Shown: positions 1 through 9,930, counted from the stretch's first letter. The stretch is DNA of 36,356 bases from Aureobasidium sp. EXF-3400 (GCA_024195585.1 SWBL01000429.1:1-36356), one strand, 5' to 3'. The notes: generated from the sequence alone by a model not told the origin. Numbers and translations are program-made.

Positions 1-190
1 GTCACCCACCGTAGTACTAATCTGCCGTTCAACTGCTTATGTATGGCAGAGCGGACGGGATGCCCAGTTTTCAGCTGACTGTGGCCGTATGTGCTTGTAG
101 TGCTATTTTATTGCAATATAACAACCAATGCATGCTATGATCAGACGGTCTTAAACAACATCATTCCGCACAAACCAATGTTCAACCAAG

Positions 191-1339
191 TCAAGGCAGG
201 TCAACCACAAACTCAACTTCCGGAAATCCAGCACTAGGACCTCTCAAAAGCTCTGGCACCTTTGCCGCTCCATGGAATGCATACCTGAAGAATGCGTCTG
301 TATATGCAGCAAGTATGACAAGCACCCTCGTACCACTCAACTGCCCAAGAGCAGCATCCACCCCAGGCAGTTCATCAAGTCCAGCGAGATCCGCCAAAAG
401 TGGGGCATCCGTAAACGTATAATGTGTGGAACCATTCAAGCTCAATTCAAGCTTGTCAAACTTAGGCGAGGCTTGTAAGAAAGAGTTCCAGGAGCTCACT
501 GTGCCGGGAGTTGATTGATTGGTATGGGAGAAGACGAGGAAAGGCTGCTTGATGCCAGAACTGACTACCGAGCCGTAGAGCGTACCATCGAAATTGATGC
601 CGGCTTTGAACGAAGCATCTTCAAGTGATACTTGAGCTGCTGCAGCGCCTCCAAAGGAGTGACCCCAGACAGCGATGCGACTAGGATCTGGCTTGATGGA
701 GGATGGCAGACCCTTTCCAGTCAGTGCTTTGTTCTTGACCAAGATGACATCTTTGACTCGATCGGGAAGTGCGGCTTCGAGTTGGGCATTCGTGCCTATA
801 CCAGGCGCGAGTAGGAACGAGCCATCGGGGTACTCGATGATGTCCGCCTGCAGGGGCGTATCGATGGTGACAACAATGTAACCCATGGCGGCAAGCTGCT
901 CGGCCAAAGCGTTATAAAGTTGGCGTGAAGCACCCAGACCGGGAGAGAAGAGCGTGAGCGGCCATGCTCTGTGGTTGAGTCTTCTATCGCCGTATGTCGT
1001 GTTGCAGACTTGCAGTTGCAGTTGCTCCAATGTAGCATTAGGAATCATCGCACCCAGCAATTGGCTGTATATTACAGCATTGTAGTCCGCAGTTAGTTTG
1101 GGCATATATGAAGTTAAATAAGGCAGGCAGTCTGAGTGATACCCAGTTGGAAAGAACGAGGTCGTCATGATGCGTCGATGAGTGCCATTGATGAAGCGAC
1201 TGTCATCAACAAATTCGGTGATCTGCGTGCTTACACTGTAGGTACCATTTGGACGTGAGATGATGAGCGCAGATACCAGGGGTAGTGCTGCGAGAACGAT
1301 GTACACAAGCATTGTATAGGCTGGAAAAGATATCATCAA
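191..1339 (-). CDS. Secreted PAF-acetylhydrolase-like alpha/beta hydrolase
   Basis: Single-exon 382-residue protein. An N-terminal hydrophobic stretch (about residues 8-27) looks like a signal peptide or signal anchor, and several N-x-S/T sequons suggest passage through the secretory pathway. The core is an alpha/beta hydrolase: an oxyanion-type strand LFSPGLGASR (about 130-139), the nucleophile elbow GHSFGG with Ser228, an acid candidate Asp251 in INFDG, and His306 in GSTHYTF. This order and the GHSFGG elbow match fungal proteins annotated as platelet-activating-factor acetylhydrolase isoform II-like (lipase class). The actual substrate, probably a short-chain or oxidised phospholipid or another ester, is inferred from the family and not visible. 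The first codon is followed by a second Met, so the start may be residue 1 or 2. No intron is needed. Confident on fold, less so on substrate. Confidence 0.85.
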   Translation of the reverse strand: MMISFPAYTMLVYIVLAALPLVSALIISRPNGTYSVSTQITEFVDDSRFINGTHRRIMTTSFFPTGYHSDCLPYLTSYMPKLTADYNAVIYSQLLGAMIPNATLEQLQLQVCNTTYGDRRLNHRAWPLTLFSPGLGASRQLYNALAEQLAAMGYIVVTIDTPLQADIIEYPDGSFLLAPGIGTNAQLEAALPDRVKDVILVKNKALTGKGLPSSIKPDPSRIAVWGHSFGGAAAAQVSLEDASFKAGINFDGTLYGSVVSSGIKQPFLVFSHTNQSTPGTVSSWNSFLQASPKFDKLELSLNGSTHYTFTDAPLLADLAGLDELPGVDAALGQLSGTRVLVILAAYTDAFFRYAFHGAAKVPELLRGPSAGFPEVEFVVDLP

Positions 1340-2201
1340 GGGAGATGCTCGATGAATGTGCTCGAGGCGACTGTAAGGTTTTAATGTTTAACGCGATATA
1401 TCCCCTCACTAATCGACACGGGATGCCGATTAGACCGTCGGCCAGTGAGACAGCTCCGCTATGCGAATGCACGAGGCCGACCGGTGAGTGGAATGATGGA
1501 ATATGCAAATCGTTGCTTAGCGTGCTGGCTTGCAGATTGCTTACCTTGGCTAGTAATCCTTCAGGAACTTCAGAGTCAATTGACTATATGGCAGCATATC
1601 GAACCATCAATATGATAAAGACCGTCACATAGGCGTGCTCAAGAGTACTATTGCCATAGCTGCTATTTCAATAAGTTTTTAATAGTATTGCAAAGTATTT
1701 CTATTAGTATTGCCAGGATCTCGTCATTCCTAGCAACATCCTAGCCCCTCTAACAGAATTGTCTAGCTTCTTAAGGTATATAACTCGGGTGTATGATCCG
1801 AGTGTATGAGAGATAAATCGGCAAGGCGGCACCCACCATATCTCGCTACTTAAGTACGTCTCGGTTGTAACAAAGTCACGGTCACTAAAAGGGGAAATAG
1901 CAATGTCAGTTTCCCTGCTTGTTAGTTGGCAAGTACTACTAGTATGGTAATACTGTTTAATGTTATTGCATATGAATATCACCCTAACATCACAGTACAG
2001 GGAGACAGGTGCACAATACTTTTGCGAAGAATGTGGTTTCCATAGGGAGAACCACATCAAGGGCTGTCTCCTTGGCTAGACCTATATCCACAACGCAACT
2101 GTGCATTTCGATAGTCTACAACACCCTTGTACCTTATCGCGAGATTGTGATAGTCTTTAAACTTCACAAGGGAAGGAGGAGTAAAGTCCAACAACAGTTT
2201 G
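1340..2201. other. Intergenic: hydrolase promoter and 3' side of the next gene
   Basis: About 860 bp with no convincing coding region. Open frames here (for example 1285-1632 plus, 1704-2060 minus) lack domain character and overlap one another. The part around 1640-1990 is richer in A+T than its flanks and holds two copies of the octamer tattgcca (near 1648 and 1708). It most likely contains the promoter of the minus-strand hydrolase and the 3' untranslated region of the minus-strand gene at 2202-2735. Confidence 0.5.
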
Positions 2202-2735
2202 CTACGCCTTCTGCTCATCCACGACAACTTCGTTCCGCCCATCAAAAACCGCCGACAAGAAGAGAGCAACTATGAACCCCCAAATAGCACCTAGAAAATA
2301 CCCATACCACTCTCTAGGCTGACCCAGATACCACAACGCTACAAAAGTAGCACAAGCAGCCCATATACCTATCGCAAACGTCCTCTCAGCTTTGGCTCCC
2401 GCCTCATTGAAGAGAATGGCCACCGAAGCTGCCCAAGCCATAACCGCAGCGACGAAGAAGACAATTCTTACTGCTGCATCAAGTCCTTCATCTGAGGAAG
2501 GCTGATCTGGCCATGTTATGTTCGCAGGGGCCTCATTGTTTGTTTCTTTGAGGACGTGGTTCATTGTTGCTTGTAGGGTTGCCATTTGGCGCTCGATTAC
2601 ATCGAGGCGAGCGAGGGTTGTTGCGTCAATAGGAGAAAGTGCTGATGAGTTGAAGGTTTGGAAGCAGAGTGTTACAAACGCCATAACTCCCAGGGTGGTC
2701 ATTGCCTTAGGTGACAGTCTGGTCGCGATTGCCAT
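2202..2735 (-). CDS. Putative four-helix membrane protein, function unknown
   Basis: Open frame of 177 residues that I do not recognise as a named family. Four hydrophobic segments are visible: about residues 12-30, 86-108 (VFFVAAVMAWAASVAILF), 118-136 (FAIGIWAACATFVALWYLG) and 143-165 (YFLGAIWGFIVALFLSAVF). Between the first two is a hydrophilic, partly helical loop with the heptad-like LARLDVIERQMATLQATMN, which could form a short coiled coil. The acidic C-terminal tail (VVVDEQKA) is probably cytosolic. The clean alternation of hydrophobic segments and loops argues for a real gene, but there is no motif that suggests activity. Single exon; the start is the first ATG in frame. Confidence 0.6.
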   Translation of the reverse strand: MAIATRLSPKAMTTLGVMAFVTLCFQTFNSSALSPIDATTLARLDVIERQMATLQATMNHVLKETNNEAPANITWPDQPSSDEGLDAAVRIVFFVAAVMAWAASVAILFNEAGAKAERTFAIGIWAACATFVALWYLGQPREWYGYFLGAIWGFIVALFLSAVFDGRNEVVVDEQKA

Positions 2736-3111
2736 GGCTTGTGTGATTTCGTGATACTCTGTGTTGATAATAGAATTGTTTCGATGATGGGAATGGAAAT
2801 GCTGGTGATGAAGAGCGGGGATATATCTTTGATCCTCCGATTACGTCGTGGTGCTACGTCCGTATTCATCCTTCCTCGGAGGATGTGGTTGGCAGGTGTT
2901 GACAGCAGATCTGCGCAGGATTCGAGCGATGATCCCAAGGTCGATGATCAATCCTGATTAGGAAACGTTATCAAGAGAGTACTACGGAGGATGCTCTTTG
3001 ACATCCTGAGCGATTGATTGAGGGGATATACCAGATAAATTCTATACATTACTTGTATCTTCGGTTTTAACTCCAGCATCATCAACAACATCACTATGCA
3101 ACCACCAACCC
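2736..3111. other. Intergenic spacer upstream of membrane protein
   Basis: About 375 bp between the minus-strand membrane-protein gene and the 3' end of the photolyase gene. It should hold the promoter of the former and the 3' untranslated region of the latter. I see no gene, repeat or clear TATA element in it. Confidence 0.45.
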
Positions 3112-4905
3112 TCAAACATCAGCTTCATGCAAATCCTTCTTAAACCTCTCAACAGCCCTCTTCTTACTCTCTGCAAACTCCACATGCGGTTTCGGATACC
3201 CAAGTTTCTCAAACTCGTCTTTGCTCAATCTGCCATACGGATCAAAGATATCCTTACCCTTCAGATCTTTCAACTCCGGAACCCATTTCCTGATAAAGTC
3301 GCCATGGGGATCGCATTTCTCGGCTTGGCTGATGGGGTTGAAGACTGTGTAACTGGGTTCCCAGCCTTGTGTGTTGTTGGAAAGGTCCCAATCGATCAAG
3401 TGGGTGGCGAAATATCTTTCTCCTCGGCGGTAGTCGATTAATAGGTTTGCTGTGAGGTAAGAAGCGGTGTTCATCCGCAAGCGGTTGTGCATATAGCTCT
3501 CTGTATTCAGTTGTCTCATGCCGGCATCTACCCATGGGACACCGGTTTTGCCTTGACACCACTTTTCCCAGCCTTCTTCGTCCTCTTCCCAGTGCACATT
3601 GTCGAATTTCAGGTTTTGAGGCAGATTCATAGCGTTGTGAGGGATAGCAACGAGCACTTGACGGTAGAACTCTCTAAAGACGATTTCGCGAACCCAAGAG
3701 GCGATTCCAGAGTCTCCCGCGTCGAAGTGCTTGTTGTTGTTGTGTTTCTTTGCAGCGGCAAGGGCTTCACGCACGCTGATCACACCGGCTGAGAAATAGG
3801 CTGATAGGCGTGATGATGGGTCTCTGGCTGGCTCGGAGCGATGGCTGGCATAGTCTGAGACCTTCTCGTTGAGGAAGTATTGAAGACGTTTTATGCCCGC
3901 TTCGTGACCTGCAGGCCAGAGTTCACGGATACGTTTTCTTTCCTCGTCACTGGTAAAGTCTTTGTTCTCTGGTAGAGAGGGCATTTTTGAATCGAAGAGC
4001 TTCTTGAGCTTGTCGTTGGCGGACTTGTCATTTGCTTCAGGAAGGCCCACGAGATCGAGGTGCTCAGGGTTCTTCTTTGTTTCTGAGAGCCAGGCTTTGT
4101 GGTAGGGTGTAAAGACCTTCATGGGTGTTCCGCTACCGGTTACGAGTAGACCTGGTTCAAGAACTGTCTGGTCATGCAAGAGCTCGATTGAGACGTCCTT
4201 CTCTTCCTGGATGTGATGCGCGACCTTGATATCACGGCGTATCTCGTCGATCTCATACTCATAGTTCGCATAGACATGGGAGATATCGTTCTCCTTGATG
4301 AACTCCATGACCTTGTCTGTCTTGTCTGCCCTCTCTTCAGCCGTCACAATAGCCATCGGGATGTTCTTCTCACGCAACTGCTTCTGCAATAGCGAAAGTG
4401 ACTCGAGCAGAAAGTCAGATCGAGCAGGGCTGGTACCATGCCATTCCAGATCTTTCGGGCTGTACAAGTACATGGTGATCAAGTTTCCATCTCCCTCTTT
4501 TGCCTTTTGCGATGCAGCATGGAGTGCGCGATTGTCGTCTGCTCGTACGTCTTTGGATCTGAACCAGTGCAAGACATTGCGAACCGAGTGATCAGTCTTC
4601 TGCTCCGAAATAGCTTTTTCGAGGGATTTGAAAGGTGAATGCTCGTCAATCTGCTTCGCACGTTTTGGCGAAGGATGTTTCAGATCCTCATTGTAGATTG
4701 CTGAATGGTCGCTTGGATGGGCGTCATGGGGATGCGCGCGTTTCGACATGGTGCTAGAGAAGACTCTCGTAGGTCGGGTTATGGATAGTTGGTCGATTGG
4801 ACAGAAAGAAGACCTGGTTCCTCTCAAGCATAATGGATACTGGGTTAGATAAACACGACTGCCAGTGGCAGGGAAACGGTTTCTGAACAGAGTCTTCGAC
4901 GTCAT
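3112..4905 (-). CDS. PHR1: Class I CPD photolyase (deoxyribodipyrimidine photo-lyase)
   Basis: 597-residue flavoprotein that uses blue light to split cyclobutane pyrimidine dimers. The N-terminal alpha/beta antenna domain begins at VLHWFRSKDVRADDNRAL (about 111-128). The C-terminal FAD domain carries WVREIVFREFYRQ (404-416), GVPWVDAGMRQL (455-466, Trp of the electron chain and lesion/FAD contacts), HNRLRM (473-478), and the flavin Asn in SNNTQGW (509-515). The first ~50 residues are Arg/Ser-rich with almost no acids, as in a mitochondrial presequence; a second in-frame ATG (Met53, 4747-4749) is followed by the Lys/Arg-rich segment HPSPKRAKQ, a possible nuclear signal. Alternative starts could therefore serve the mitochondrion and the nucleus. 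Compared with the E. coli enzyme as I remember it, the middle Trp of the Trp triad is Tyr492 and the loop after SNNTQGW is about nine residues shorter; this may be normal for filamentous fungi. No intron. Confidence 0.96.
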   Translation of the reverse strand: MTSKTLFRNRFPATGSRVYLTQYPLCLRGTRSSFCPIDQLSITRPTRVFSSTMSKRAHPHDAHPSDHSAIYNEDLKHPSPKRAKQIDEHSPFKSLEKAISEQKTDHSVRNVLHWFRSKDVRADDNRALHAASQKAKEGDGNLITMYLYSPKDLEWHGTSPARSDFLLESLSLLQKQLREKNIPMAIVTAEERADKTDKVMEFIKENDISHVYANYEYEIDEIRRDIKVAHHIQEEKDVSIELLHDQTVLEPGLLVTGSGTPMKVFTPYHKAWLSETKKNPEHLDLVGLPEANDKSANDKLKKLFDSKMPSLPENKDFTSDEERKRIRELWPAGHEAGIKRLQYFLNEKVSDYASHRSEPARDPSSRLSAYFSAGVISVREALAAAKKHNNNKHFDAGDSGIASWVREIVFREFYRQVLVAIPHNAMNLPQNLKFDNVHWEEDEEGWEKWCQGKTGVPWVDAGMRQLNTESYMHNRLRMNTASYLTANLLIDYRRGERYFATHLIDWDLSNNTQGWEPSYTVFNPISQAEKCDPHGDFIRKWVPELKDLKGKDIFDPYGRLSKDEFEKLGYPKPHVEFAESKKRAVERFKKDLHEADV

Positions 4906-6015
4906 AAACTCCGATTTGATTTGGAAGAAGATAGCACCGATAGAGAGGCGCTTGCAGATTCAAAGCTAGAAGTTCAGAGTGAAGAGATGGAAGTCGCGAA
5001 ACCTACCGCGGTGGTATATTGATGACTGAGTAAAGAAGCAGAACAAGGCTTCAGGATCTCTTACCCCTACACTCCTTACCTGACTTCTTCAATCCATCAT
5101 ATCAACGTGTTTACCTCGTGCAGAATGATCAAGATCTCAAATAGAGGAAGAGGGAAATGTATACGTCATTGGCGCACGAGCAAAACCTTGTCCTGCCAAG
5201 AGAACTGTTTGAGGAACTGGTTCCTGAGATGAACCCTTGGTTCTCATCTGATTCACCAGATCACCACATGAAGTGGTATAGAAATCACGAGATTGTTTAA
5301 GACTGTTCCAATGATAGAGAATCATGAGATACAAGAGGTTTGACCTCAAATCTCTTCGACCTTCGTGATACTGCGTGTACAGATCTTATAGCTACGGGCG
5401 TCAACAGCACCTGGCATGCTTTCTGCTTCAGAATGCTTCACGACATTGTCATGAACTCCAGCAAGATTTGACTGTACTGTAGAATAGGTGATGTGGATGT
5501 GCTATCCAACTCCTCATATGTCTAAGTAGAAAGAACGTTCTGGAGAATATTTTCTTTCATTACAGACCAGAGTCGGCCACATGTGAGAGTTTTGTCTCCT
5601 CATGTGAATCAAATTGAGCCTGGCAGTGCTCCTCTATGGTAAGAATTTGTTCCTCTCCCCTTTCCAACGCCGGACAAAGAACAATTTAGGGATTGGTCTG
5701 CGAAGATATGCATCGCAAGAAGTGGGAAAGGCATACAAATACATGTTCGAAATAGAAAGAACAACCAGCAGATGAGAAGGGGTTGAAGATTAGGTTTTGC
5801 AAATGCAAGAAAGAAGAAAGAGAATTTTAAAAGAATGAAGGTATAAAGAAGAGCTTGAAAATTGTAAAAAAGAACAATTTGAAAGAAAAGGATGGAGGAA
5901 CGAATATAGGTAAGTAAAGGATTAGCTGGCGAACTAGCCGCCATTAATAATCAAAAGGTGTAGAACTTCAATAGAAAGGTCTTTTCGTTCGTCTCAGAAG
6001 CCATTTTCCTGTCGT
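4906..6015. other. Long intergenic region: photolyase promoter and MRN1 3' UTR
   Basis: About 1.1 kb with no supported gene. The photolyase promoter should lie just above 4905. The part from about 5600 to 6015 reads A-rich on the plus strand, so it is pyrimidine-rich on the coding (minus) strand, as expected for a long 3' untranslated region of the RNA-binding-protein gene that ends at 6016. The 111-codon frame at 5609-5944 is a by-product of that bias: its translation is a run of Phe/Leu/Ser. Confidence 0.45.
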
Positions 6016-8469
6016 TCAAATGGCAGGCTCTTCCTCTTCCCAGCCAGGCAGACCACGCTCAGCAGAGATGGCCAAACCATAAGGGTTGTTGTTGTTGCCA
6101 AACCCACCAATACCTGCACCAAGACCGGCAAAGGTCTGTTGGTGAACGTGCTGGGGTTGAGGCTGCGAGAAGACGGGCAGACTGACAGTGCGGGAGTGTT
6201 GTCCTCTTGCGGCACTGTTCTGACTAGCGTGCATGCCATTGCCACCGCTGCCACCACCGAAACCGTTCGAGAGTCCGTTGCTCAAGTTTACGGAGTGAGT
6301 GGCGTGGTGACCGAAGTGTGAAGGCGCTTCGAGTGCGGTGGATCGCGTGGGCATGTTGGAATCTCCGCTGTAGAAGGCTTGCTGGGTGGTCATTTGCGGT
6401 TGCTGCTGCTGTTGTTGTGATTGAGGTTGTGACAGACTCAGCTGTGCAAATTGAGGACTAATCTCATTCGGCGAAGAAGAAGGCTGAGATTGAACTTGCG
6501 ATGCAGCAGCAAGATACATGGCCAGAGGGTTGTTGGCTCCAGCATTGAGGATGGTCGATGCAGTGGGACCCTGAAGGGGGTTGTAGTTGTTCGATGCACC
6601 AGCACTAGGAGAAATGGAGTTCTGGCCACGCATACCACTCACAGGGCTCGGCGAATGTGTGCCCTCTTGTTGAGACTGTCCCTGACCGTTTGCGACTACC
6701 TGACGAGGAGGGTTTCCGCAACGATCCTTGCCGAAGTTGACCTTGAAACGCTTGTACTCGTCCTTGCTGCGAACGGCCTCGATGGCCTTGATAGCATTGG
6801 CAATGTTTGTGAAGTTTACGAATGCACAGCTCTTCTCACGCAGAGTATTGACCAGCTCGATCTCACCGTATTCAGAGAAATCCTGGCGAAGACGCTCCTC
6901 GGTCCAGGTTTCGTCGAGATTGCCAACGTAGACGTTACGGGAGGCACCACCACTGACAGCAAGAGCAATGGCAGGAGGAAGAGCGCCAGAGTGCTTGCCC
7001 CAGCCAATCTTCAGGCGTCTGTTGTGGATCATAAGCCCTTGCAAGTTGGATAGGGCGAAGAATGAAGCAGCAGAAGTGGGATCAATGAAAGTGACGAAGC
7101 AAATGTGCTTGTCAGGAATGTAGCGAATATGGTGCAGAAGACCACCTCTGACAACATTGCAAATCTCCTCGATGGTGGTCTCAGGGTGAATGTTGCCCAA
7201 GTAGACAGTGCGGTTGCCCAGGTTGTTGACGCCACCAGCAGTGGTCGCAACGGCAGCTGCAGCAACGGATTGTTGAGCGAGAGCGTTTGAGATCAGATCA
7301 CGGTCGGCGTTGTTGAGCACATGTGCATAACCGGGAGCGATACCAAGGTACTGAGCAGCGTTCTGCTGCTGTGTCTTGGACACGTATGCGCAACGATCCT
7401 TGCCGTAGTAGACACGGCGTGGTGGCTGCCACTTGGGTTCCTGAGGCAGCTGAGAAACAGCCTTGATGGCATTGCCGATGGACAGGAAGTGGACAAAACC
7501 AATAGCCTTCTCTCTGACAATCTTGACAGTGTCGATGGGACCGTACTTGGCCAAGTCCTCTCTGAGCTCATCCTCGGAAACTTCCTCCGGCAAGTTACCA
7601 AGGTAGACGTTGCGGGATGCGCCCGACTGCTGGACGGCAAGAGCGACCGAGGTAGGAACCGACGAGGGCTTGCCCCAGCCAATCTTGATGTCCTGACCCT
7701 TGATGCACAGCTTTTTCAAGATGGCATCGGAGTGGAAGTGTGTAGCTGAGCTTCCATCGAGGAAGGAGATGAAGGCACAGTTCTTGTCGGGAAGAAGACG
7801 GACCGATTCGATTTGCCCGCTACGGACGTGGCTGAGAATTTCTTCGGCAGATGTGTCCGAGGGGATGTTGCCCAGGTAAACGGTTCTGCTAGAGCTCGAC
7901 ATCAAGCCAGGAGCGATGCCCAGGGGAGCAGTAGACAAGCCATTAAGCGACTGGCTGTTCATAGGGTTGTAGCCAAGAGTAGGGGACTGAGGACCCTGGT
8001 ACATCTGGGCATGCATCTGAGGAGGCGAGATCATACCAGCGTACATGGGAGGAGACATGGCAGGGTTCTGCTGATTCTGAAACTGGTTGTGCTGGTGCTG
8101 CTGTTGGCGCTGAGGCTGCTGAGGGAAGCTAGAGAAGCTCTGGAAGCCAGGAGAAGCAAAAGCCGAAGGGGACTGAGGCTGAAAGGGGCTGCCAATCAAC
8201 AAGTTTGAGGGAAGAAGAGGAGTAAAGTTCATGTCGAGAGCAGTACCGGGAGTCTGCTCGGCCTGGGAGGCCATGTTGGACATGCGGCCAGTATTAATGG
8301 AGGGAATGTTTGTTCGGTGGCGGTCCGAGTAGCTAGAAATGGAGGGTTGGTTGGTGGTGAAGGCGCTGTGCGAGAAGCCCAGGTTATCGCTGCTCATGCC
8401 CAGAGTCGAAAAGGACTGAGTTGGGCGATGGAACTTGGGCTGGCCTGAGGGAGCTTCCGACACCTGCAT
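6016..8469 (-). CDS. MRN1: Four-RRM RNA-binding protein (Mrn1 / S. pombe Nrd1 family)
   Basis: 817-residue cytoplasmic-type RNA-binding protein. Four RRM domains are arranged as two similar pairs: RRM1 about 196-266, RRM2 286-357, RRM3 420-491, RRM4 512-583. Each has a recognisable RNP2 (TVYLGNI or NVYLGNL/NVYVGNL) and an RNP1-like strand (NCAFISF, AIGFVHF, HICFVTF, SCAFVNF). RRM1 and RRM3 are each followed by a KIGWGK motif, and RRM2 and RRM4 by GKDRC, so the protein arose by duplication of a two-RRM unit. This layout is that of fission-yeast Nrd1 (represses differentiation and sexual development, regulates myosin mRNA) and budding-yeast Mrn1. Flanks are low complexity: Gln/Pro/His-rich at about 115-140, Gln-rich at about 690-705, and Asn/Gly/Ser-rich near the C-terminus, likely condensate-forming. 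Not to be confused with the S. cerevisiae transcription-termination factor also called Nrd1. Uninterrupted by introns. Confidence 0.93.
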   Translation of the reverse strand: MQVSEAPSGQPKFHRPTQSFSTLGMSSDNLGFSHSAFTTNQPSISSYSDRHRTNIPSINTGRMSNMASQAEQTPGTALDMNFTPLLPSNLLIGSPFQPQSPSAFASPGFQSFSSFPQQPQRQQQHQHNQFQNQQNPAMSPPMYAGMISPPQMHAQMYQGPQSPTLGYNPMNSQSLNGLSTAPLGIAPGLMSSSSRTVYLGNIPSDTSAEEILSHVRSGQIESVRLLPDKNCAFISFLDGSSATHFHSDAILKKLCIKGQDIKIGWGKPSSVPTSVALAVQQSGASRNVYLGNLPEEVSEDELREDLAKYGPIDTVKIVREKAIGFVHFLSIGNAIKAVSQLPQEPKWQPPRRVYYGKDRCAYVSKTQQQNAAQYLGIAPGYAHVLNNADRDLISNALAQQSVAAAAVATTAGGVNNLGNRTVYLGNIHPETTIEEICNVVRGGLLHHIRYIPDKHICFVTFIDPTSAASFFALSNLQGLMIHNRRLKIGWGKHSGALPPAIALAVSGGASRNVYVGNLDETWTEERLRQDFSEYGEIELVNTLREKSCAFVNFTNIANAIKAIEAVRSKDEYKRFKVNFGKDRCGNPPRQVVANGQGQSQQEGTHSPSPVSGMRGQNSISPSAGASNNYNPLQGPTASTILNAGANNPLAMYLAAASQVQSQPSSSPNEISPQFAQLSLSQPQSQQQQQQPQMTTQQAFYSGDSNMPTRSTALEAPSHFGHHATHSVNLSNGLSNGFGGGSGGNGMHASQNSAARGQHSRTVSLPVFSQPQPQHVHQQTFAGLGAGIGGFGNNNNPYGLAISAERGLPGWEEEEPAI

Positions 8470-9930
8470 TTCCTAGGTGGGAGGAGACTAGGACTAGGAC
8501 TAGGGGGTGGACGGGAACTCTCGAGTTCGTCGTAGGGAGTCGTGGGTGGGCGGGTTGGACGTGCTAGGCGTATGGCGGGGCAGCGTAATTAAAAGGGTAT
8601 ATGTTCCAGGGTTATCCAATTCCAAAGCTCGTATATACAACTGGAGCGAATGCGTGTCCTCCTCTTGACGTGACGTTGAATTGTGCCTGTATCAGATTGA
8701 GGTTGGCTGGTCAAGACTCAAGCCACGAGCACGAGGGGCCGGGGTAGGATTGAGTGATAAAGTAGGTCGGGCGGCGCAATTAAACAAGTCGTATCAACGA
8801 AGGGAAGCCGGCAAGCGAAGGTGAAGGCAAGAAAGAAGAAATGCGAAAGAATAAAGCGAGTGACAGGACGAGACTGACTGGGATCGAGCAGCGCGTGAAG
8901 AAGAAGAGGGCAAGGAAGAGCCTGAGCGAGAGACGGCGTTGAGCCGATGCTGCCACAAGTCGGCATGCTTAGCTCAAAGGAAATTACATCCACACCACGG
9001 ACCTTCTCCTCAGCGCTTCTGCCACCACCTCTCCACGACTTTTTCCCTGGACCTCTCGCTGTGAGGCCCCCCGTGCCCAGTACACGCCTTCTGCAGAACC
9101 AGACGACTGTGCAACACCGCACCAGCTCCTGTTCGACCATCAACGCCCTCTGTTGTGTAACCGTTGATACACAGAGCGAACGATCGTCAGGAACAGGAGA
9201 CGCCCGTGCACCCCTCTCTGAGACGGTCCCCATTTTTTAAGCGTCCGCACCTAACTCTGTTTTCTAGAAGGCCCAAACGCTGTAAGCACATGTGCCGAAC
9301 AAGAAAGGGGTCTCTATTCTTTCTGCATTGTTATACACGCTCCTGCATGCTTCCACAGTCTGCCAATTCATCTGTCTCCAATCTGGGTCGCTTGTTTGCT
9401 CAATTGCCCATCCTTCCAAATACACTTTCACTCCCGCCGAAACACCAAATTGCCATCATCCCACACGGCTTGATGCTAATCAATTGAATCTGCGTCCCTC
9501 AGGAAAAACTCATCACCACATTTGCTGCTCATATTTCGTATCCTAATATAATAATATGAAAATGCTGCTTGCTAGCCCACTTTTCTGTTTCACATGCCAT
9601 TTTGGTCACAATTTTTCTCGTGCCTAGATCTGGCTTTGACACCGAGAGTCAAGCTCGTTCATTCTGATCATTCTCTTCGAGGGTCAAGAAGATGATTGAT
9701 ACTCGATATTTCATTCGTTGGATATGCAGCACAAAAGCTGCGTCATCAAAAACTATCAACTTCATGTATGCTGCACTCAACCAAGTCTTCTTGCCATGCT
9801 TTTTCCCGAGCAAATCCTTGCGCCGCTTTTCATGACCATCTCGCTATGCTCCCGAGGATGAAATACTTGTACATGCCCCGTGCCAAAACTCCAACTTAAA
9901 ATACGCCCCGAAGCAAACATGATTGACCGT
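8470..9930. other. Long upstream region of the RNA-binding protein gene and 3' UTR of ITC1
   Basis: About 1.46 kb without a supported coding region. It should carry the promoter and a long 5' leader of the minus-strand MRN1-like gene and, near 9600-9930, the 3' untranslated region of ITC1. Open frames at 8718-9233 (minus) and 8947-9240 (plus) overlap each other on opposite strands and give low-complexity translations; I take neither as a gene. The first few hundred bases above 8469 contain purine-rich plus-strand tracts (gggaggagactaggactagg-like), i.e. pyrimidine tracts on the coding strand, common in fungal core promoters and leaders. Confidence 0.4.

Noticed and set aside
5609..5944. 111-codon minus-strand hydrophobic frame
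   Set aside because: Phe/Leu-rich reading of a pyrimidine-rich 3' untranslated region; hydrophobicity is a product of base bias.
6451..7053. 200-codon plus-strand frame opposite the RNA-binding protein
   Set aside because: Lies antisense within RRM-coding sequence; translation has no domain and the sense strand explains the region fully.
8718..9233. 171-codon minus-strand frame upstream of MRN1
   Set aside because: Low-complexity Ser/Leu/Arg translation without domain or splice context, overlapped by equal-sized frames on the other strand; fits promoter/leader DNA.
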